Source: Artocarpus heterophyllus (taxonomy: Eukaryota; Streptophyta; Magnoliopsida; Rosales; Moraceae). From it: a DNA stretch of 64,000 bases. Positions within the stretch are counted from its first letter, which is position 1. Every line of letters begins with the position of its first letter. Both the position numbers and the translations under genes were made by a program. The notes under the pieces are model-generated. The model was not told the origin of the DNA, did not search any database, and saw only the letters and a list, made by a program, of their open reading frames with translations. Location: the NCBI GenBank assembly GCA_025403435.1, contig CM046343.1, positions 33,204,930-33,268,929 on the forward strand, read 5' to 3'. This document shows, one piece after another, positions 58,656 to 64,000 of this stretch.

Positions 58656-60529
58656 TGTAACACCCGAGATTTTTAATGCATTAAAAATGCATTAAGTTGA
58701 TGATTAAATTAAGATAAAAAGTGCAGTTTAATGAAAAATACTGTATAATAAGATGAAAAATTATACAGTATTAAAGCAATGCAGTATAAGAATTGGATTG
58801 TGTGGACCACAATTTCTTTTTATACTTATATAAAAAGAAAAGAAGAAAAAAAAAGGAAAAATCAAAAAATCTCACAAAAACTCGATTGTTTCTCTCTCTA
58901 CTTTCTCTCTCTAGAATTCTCTCTCTCTCTCCTCAAATCTCGTTCGAGATTTCGGCGTCCGTTTTTGACACCTCCTGCGCCAATGGAAAGCTCTTGACGA
59001 GCTGAGTCCAACGAGGTGCCGTGCCGCCCAAAACGCCGCCGGAGGAGGCCACACGCGCTGTCCAAAGTGACGGTGAAACCCATTTCTTTTCGACGAGATA
59101 TCTTCGTCGTCTGACGTCTGATCGACGTGATTTTTGTTCCTACACGACCACCGTGATGAGAGGAACAAAACTCACCCTTGGTGGTAGCTCAACAACGGCC
59201 GGATTGCTCCGCCCGCCTATCGCCGCCGTGCGCCGTCGCCCCCATGGTGGAACTCTGCCTTGCCGGAGGAGGTGGCCGACACGACCCCTCCCAATGGGTT
59301 CAGAGGATCAAGGGGGACAAATCTCCCACCTCAATTGCACGGTATCTCCGCCGGAGATAGGAGATCGGAGCCACCGGTGTTAGTCGAGAATTTCATCTTT
59401 GATTAGCATAGATGGAGGCCAAATTGGGTGAAATTGACCCCACCAATGGACTCAAGAGGGTCGAATTAGTGGGGGTAGGCTCGAGCTCAGCCCCTAACGG
59501 AGCCAACCGTCGCTGGTCAACGGCCGGTCAATGTCAAATTGAGATTTTGTAATCTGGACCTTCGATCGAAGATCTGAGACCGTCTCCCGACTCGTTTCGA
59601 TGCTCCGAACGCAATGGTGACCTCCGTTCGAGTTAATTCCACTCCGATAAAAATTGTCCAGTACCAACTGCACGCGGATCGAGGCGATTCAAACAGTAGT
59701 ATCAAAGTCCAGAATGACAGTTTCAAGAATGTATGATCTCCAGGAAGCATTCCTAGCTATTTATGGTCGCTTGAGGAGCACTGCAGAGGATGCTTCACAT
59801 ACTGTTGATGCAGCGAGATACAACTGGATTTGCTTTGCTTGAAGTTCAAGTAAGTAGGAATCTCGCTTACAGTATGAACTGTTTTAGAATAAATTATTTT
59901 AGATGCTTTCATAGAAATTTATGAAATGCATGATCAGTGATTGTTACACTGTTTTTGAGTTTTATAACGTTACAAGGTTGACAAAAAACCCGTTAAGGGT
60001 AAAATCGTCATTATCAAGGAAACAGCTATAACGGAGTCGAACACTCTGATTTAGCATAACGTTATTAGACGAAAAATGTTTCGTAATACGTTAAGTAACG
60101 TAACGGTTATATGAGTTCAGAGATTTAACAAGGGATGTTTAAGTAAACGAGAGGTAACCGATGGGTTACAAAGTTAAAAGGAAATGTAACCCCGGTGGGT
60201 TACAAGACTAATTGAAGGAAAAGTAAACTGATGGTTTATAAGGTTGAGTAAACAGAACGGTAGACCAAAAGTATACTAGTTAAGTTATGAAAAAGGAATG
60301 AATGGTTAATGTTTACGTTTTATTATCAATCGAGTGGATTGATAATAAAGAAAGTTAATTAATGAGTCGGTTGTCGTATGATCAGGACACAAAAGCCGAC
60401 CAATGGAAGGAAAAGGAACGAGAAAGGAACGGAATAGAGAACGCTAGAGCATAGTTCGGGTAAGTTTTAAATCTCACCTACAGCATGAAATAAATGATTT
60501 TTAAATGCTTATTTATATAAATTGTAAAT

Positions 60530-61040
60530 GAGTTTGCAATTATTATGTAAGTTTCTTTTAAAGTATGTTTGCATTTATTATGCAAAAAGTTTAAAAGTTC
60601 AAGAAAAAGAATTGCAATGAATTTGCAACCGTTATGTTAAAGGTTTATTTGCATATTAATACGCATAACGTTATTTAAAAGTTTAAGTTATGATTTTCAA
60701 AGTATTGAAAGTATGTTTTGCATTATGACAATGCAAGATGTTTTATAGTTTAAGTTATAAGTTATATGATGCATTGTTATGCAATAAATTGCATTTGTTG
60801 TGCAATAAGTTTTGAAATAAAAGTTATAATTTACAAAATGTGATTGCGTTATATGATACGTTGCGATACAATAAGTTGCAATTGTGATGCAATAAATTTC
60901 AGACTACAAACTATGATTAGCAAAATGTGTTTGCATTTTATGTTGCATTTGTTATGCAATGAGTTGCATTTGTTATACAATAGGTTTTATAGTACAAGCT
61001 ATGAATTGCAAGTGTGTTTGCATATGATGTGATTGCATTT
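60530..61040 (+). repeat. Degenerate repeats in E5 LTR, TTGCATTTGTTATGCAATAA type
   Basis: Repeated variants of TTGCATTTGTTATGCAAT followed by AAGTTT...AAGTTATGA-like text. Units are irregular, roughly 60-100 bp. Confidence 0.6.
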
Positions 61041-61439
61041 GAAATGCTCACTAAAGTTAATAAGAAGGTAACGCAAAGATAAAAAGAAAATATCGTACCA
61101 GCCTCTTGGTTATGAGGTAATGAAAGTAAAATTAAAGTTTGACATCCTAAAGGTGAGGTACAAGACCTCAATGTTTGATGGTCTCAAGTCTTCCACAAGG
61201 GAAGCATCATGTTTATGATCTCATGATTAATGAGTTGGTACGAACACTAAAGTAAAGCAAGGAAAATGAAGGTTATGGGATAAAGAAAGTTAAGGAATAA
61301 GAATAAAGGTTGAGAAAGAAAGGAATATTTAAGTTTATAGAATGTTCATAAAATGCTCATAATTAAAGTTAATAATTGAGCATAAATAGAGTCATGCATT
61401 CTGATGTTACTTGAATGCATTTTTTATGAAATATTTATA

Positions 61440-61700
61440 TGTTATGTTATGAAAGACATTTTAAAAAATGTTTACGATAAATGTTTATGAAAAACATTTT
61501 CATGTTTTCAAGAAATGGTTTATGAACGATGTTTTAAGATAAACGTTCAAGAAATGTTTTACGAAAAACGTTTATGTAAAACGTTTCAGAAATGTTTTAT
61601 GAAAAACGTTTTCAGAAATGTTTATGGAAAACATTTGTGAAGAATGTTTCAAGAGAAAGGTTTTCATGAGAAAAGTTTTAAAGCATGATTTAATGCTTTG
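61440..61700 (+). repeat. Degenerate repeats in E5 LTR, ATGTTTTATGAAAAACGTTT type
   Basis: About ten imperfect copies of a unit of 20-27 bp, with many ACGTTT/AAACGT inversions that could form hairpins. Confidence 0.6.
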
Positions 61701-62228
61701 TGAGAATATGTTTGAACTTACTGAGCGAAAGCTCATTAAAAGTTTTTCATGCTGTAGGTAATTTATGGGTGACCAATAGGACCTGTTAGAAGAGCTGGGT
61801 GCTGCGGAGGACAGATGCGAAGATTTAGGTGTAGATACCATCACTGTTTGCTTCCGCTATGCAAAGAAAATGTTTTACATTGTTTAATGTAGTGTTTGTG
61901 AAGTTTTAAGAAAATTAGAGTTCTAAGAATTGTATTCAAAGTTTTACGATATAGTTTACGAACTGTTTTATGTAATTATAAAGTAAAGTTTTAAGCTATG
62001 ATTTAATAATGGTTTCTTATTAAGTTTTAAGAAACGATTTGAGATGATTTTAAGAGCAAGTGTTGAGCGATGTCTCAACTTGAATGACGACAGAGGTCGC
62101 ATCAGTTTTAAAGAACGTTTAAAGAAAAAAAAATTATTTCAGTATTTTTCTTACTAAGTAAGTAAGATTACTGTTTACGAAACGATGTTTATGAAAGTAA
62201 AGTGGCTGCCCGAAAAAGCGGGTCGTCA

Positions 62229-63321
62229 TAGGTGGTATCATAGCAGTATCCTGCCATCCCATTTCGCGCTGTCATATGTCCGCTACACCATAGCTCAAGT
62301 AAGTAAGTTAAGTTAAGTAGGAAGGAAAGTTAGAATTTAACGAATACGTGTTAATGTTAGGCGTAGCCTTTGATATCGGCACACCTAGATGAACAACAAG
62401 AAGGCAAAAGTCAAAGGATGAACGTGATGATATATGCTAGAATGTCCTCGCAACTCGACAGTAGTCGTTGTCTATTAGCGATGTCAAGTCAACGATGATA
62501 AAACGTGGTCAATGATGGTCAATAGATGGCTGACAACTCAAAATCAAGAAGATGAGCTTGTGACACGTTATGATGTTTAGGCGCACAATGGTGTCTCCGT
62601 AGGAGCAAATATTGCTCTGTTGGAGTTATTCTGTATTGGCTATACGTATAACGAGAAAAAGTGGATCAAGATAACGGAATAATGAAGGTCTAAAGTGATT
62701 TTCAGTGCTCTTTGGAACGAGAATACCTGAGAGCAACTTGACGTTAGATTACTAATTATGTGATTTGATCGAGCTTAAGCACTCCTTCGCTGAGCTGAGA
62801 CATGCGAATGAGCTCGTAACTACCTGGATGGGAAATACAATCAAGACAACGATGCCTAATCTAGCAGCAGAAACCTCACAGATTGGAGAATGGAAGCTGG
62901 AAATTTATACGTTATGAGAAAAATTACGGCAAAATGCAATTTTAGAATGGATATAGAACCAGAAATTATAGATTTTGTGGTTGGATGACCATGATCTTCA
63001 GAAAGAAATGAAGAGATTAGAATGGAAAGAAACCCTATTTTTAAGAATAGCATTCAAATGTAGAATGCTAAACCTTTAAATGAATGGAAACTGCGCTGAA
63101 ATGTTGAAAGATCAGAGTTGCGCAGCAGAAGTGTGGTGTACAATTTAAAGGAATATGTCAGTAACATGATGAAAATTGTTGAAGTCCAAGATGAAGGCTC
63201 AGTTTTAATGAAAAATTAGTGACCAAGGAAGCATGTTAAGAACGAAAAAGGATGACAAGGGAGATGAACTACCTATGAAGGTTCTAATTTTCAAGGACGA
63301 AAACTGTTAAGGAGGGTATAT
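62229..63321 (+). other. E5 internal region
   Basis: 1,093 bp from the primer-binding-site-like TGGTATCATAGCAG (62233-62246) to the polypurine tract AAGGAGGGTATAT (63309-63321). No long frame. The text just before the tract (CTAATTTTCAAGGACGAAAAC) resembles the 3' end of gypsy pol regions in many plants, suggesting it derives from a coding element by deletion. Confidence 0.65.
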
Positions 63322-64000
63322 TGTAACACCTGAGATTTTTAATGCATTAAAAATGCATTAAGTTGATGATTAAATTAAGATAAAAAGTACAGTTTAATGA
63401 AAAATACTGTATAATAAGATGAAAAATTATACAGTATTAAAGCAATGCAGTATAAGAATTGGATTGTGTGGACCACAATTTCTTTTTATACTTATATAAA
63501 AAGAAAAGAAGAAAAAAAAAGGAAAAATCAAAAAATCTCACAAAAACTCGATTGTTTCTCTCTCTACTTTCTCTCTCTAGAATTCTCTCTCTCTCTCCTC
63601 AAATCTTGTTCGAGATTTCGGCATCCGTTTTTGACACCTCCTGCGCCAATGGAAAGCTCTCGACGAGCTGAGTCCAACGAGGTGTCGTGCCGCCCAAAAC
63701 GTCGCCAGAGGAGGCCACACGCGTCGCCCAAAGTGGCGGCGAAACCCATTTCTTTTCGACGAGATATCTTCGCTGTCCGACGTGTGATCGACGTGATTCT
63801 TGTTCCTACACGACCATCGTGATGAGAGGAACAAAACCGACCCTTGGTGGCAGCTCAACAACTGCTGGATTGCTCCGCCCGCCTATCGCCGCCGTGCGCC
63901 GCCGCCCCCATGGTGGAACTCCGCCTTGCCGGAGGAGGTGGCCAACACCACCCCTCCCAATGGGTTCAGAGGATCAAGGGGAACAAATCCCCCACCTCAA
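63322..64000 (+). repeat. E5 3' LTR, cut by window end
   Basis: The first 679 bp of the second LTR, aligned with 58656-59334 and differing by eye at about 20 positions. The 13-bp hairpin recurs at 63403-63415 / 63426-63438. Confidence 0.88.

Larger units (their letters stand above)
58656..62228 (+). repeat. E5 5' LTR
   Basis: About 3,573 bp, TGTAACACC...GGGTCGTCA. The end is set by a CA four bases before the primer-binding site and has not been confirmed by the partner LTR. A 13-bp hairpin, AATACTGTATAAT 58737-58749 / ATTATACAGTATT 58760-58772, is near the start. A GC-rich stretch covers 58960-59360. Several short frames occur but none is supported as a gene. Confidence 0.7.
58656..64000 (+). 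mobile_element. E5: long-LTR element with short non-coding interior (LARD-like)
   Basis: The first LTR starts at 58656 (TGTAACACC) and its copy starts again at 63322, in the same orientation. A primer-binding-site-like TGGTATCATAGCAG at 62233-62246 marks the end of the first LTR, and a polypurine tract at 63309-63321 abuts the second. The LTR is thus about 3.57 kb and the interior only about 1.09 kb, with no gag or pol frame. This fits a large retrotransposon derivative that depends on another element, or a deletion product. The signals resemble chromovirus-type gypsy elements. It runs off the right edge. Confidence 0.75.

Noticed and set aside
58779..58997. Open frame repeated at 63445-63822
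   Set aside because: It lies in the two E5 LTRs; the frame length differs between copies, so it is not under coding constraint.
60530..61700. CRISPR-like repeat array
   Set aside because: Repeats are degenerate, without constant spacers, and sit in a plant LTR.

Overview
The window is nuclear DNA of a core eudicot plant. It carries GT-AG introns in plant-type genes, a plant subtilase array, a plant copper chaperone with a plastid-type leader, AT-rich spacers, and five LTR retrotransposons plus solo LTRs. I cannot name the species. Element labels used here are E1 (copia, 11061-20286), E2 (copia, 37610-47297), E3 (old copia, 30049-36583), E4 (gypsy, from 53834) and E5 (long-LTR element, from 58656).

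Layout. At the left are two small plus-strand housekeeping genes: a YTH-domain m6A reader (nine inferred exons, 367-3655) and a BOD1/SHG1-domain protein (three exons, 5232-6400). Then comes a tandem array of three minus-strand subtilases: an intronless complete gene (6933-9227), a pseudogene (20578-23027) and a complete two-exon gene (26894-29534). Each has a TATA box about 60-66 nt before its ATG. E1 sits between the first and second copies. E3 lies upstream of the third. E2 is young and has landed inside an older solo LTR (37175-47457). A CCS gene for the copper chaperone of Cu/Zn superoxide dismutase follows (49405-51372); its six exons are intact except for one in-frame TGA. The right end is repeats: a truncated gypsy element E4, split in its RNase H domain by E5, whose 3.6-kb LTRs flank only 1.1 kb of non-coding interior.

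The most interesting signal is in the untranslated leaders of E1 and E2. These two copia families have unrelated LTRs, yet both carry a row of stem-loops at matching distances upstream of gag. The stems differ in sequence but still pair, and a short loop motif is kept (CCGTAGGG in E1, CCTAGGGG in E2). A second polypurine-tract-like sequence lies 534-537 nt upstream of gag in both. E2 also carries a palindrome (core TTCGGCMKGCCGAA), four copies in each LTR upstream of the TATA box and eight in the leader. Other points are the pattern of nonsense decay without frameshift in E4, loss of RNase H in E1, and the stop codon plus GC splice donor in CCS.

Limits: exon borders, LTR borders and domain names come from reading the sequence by eye. 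No database search, alignment program or RNA folding was run.
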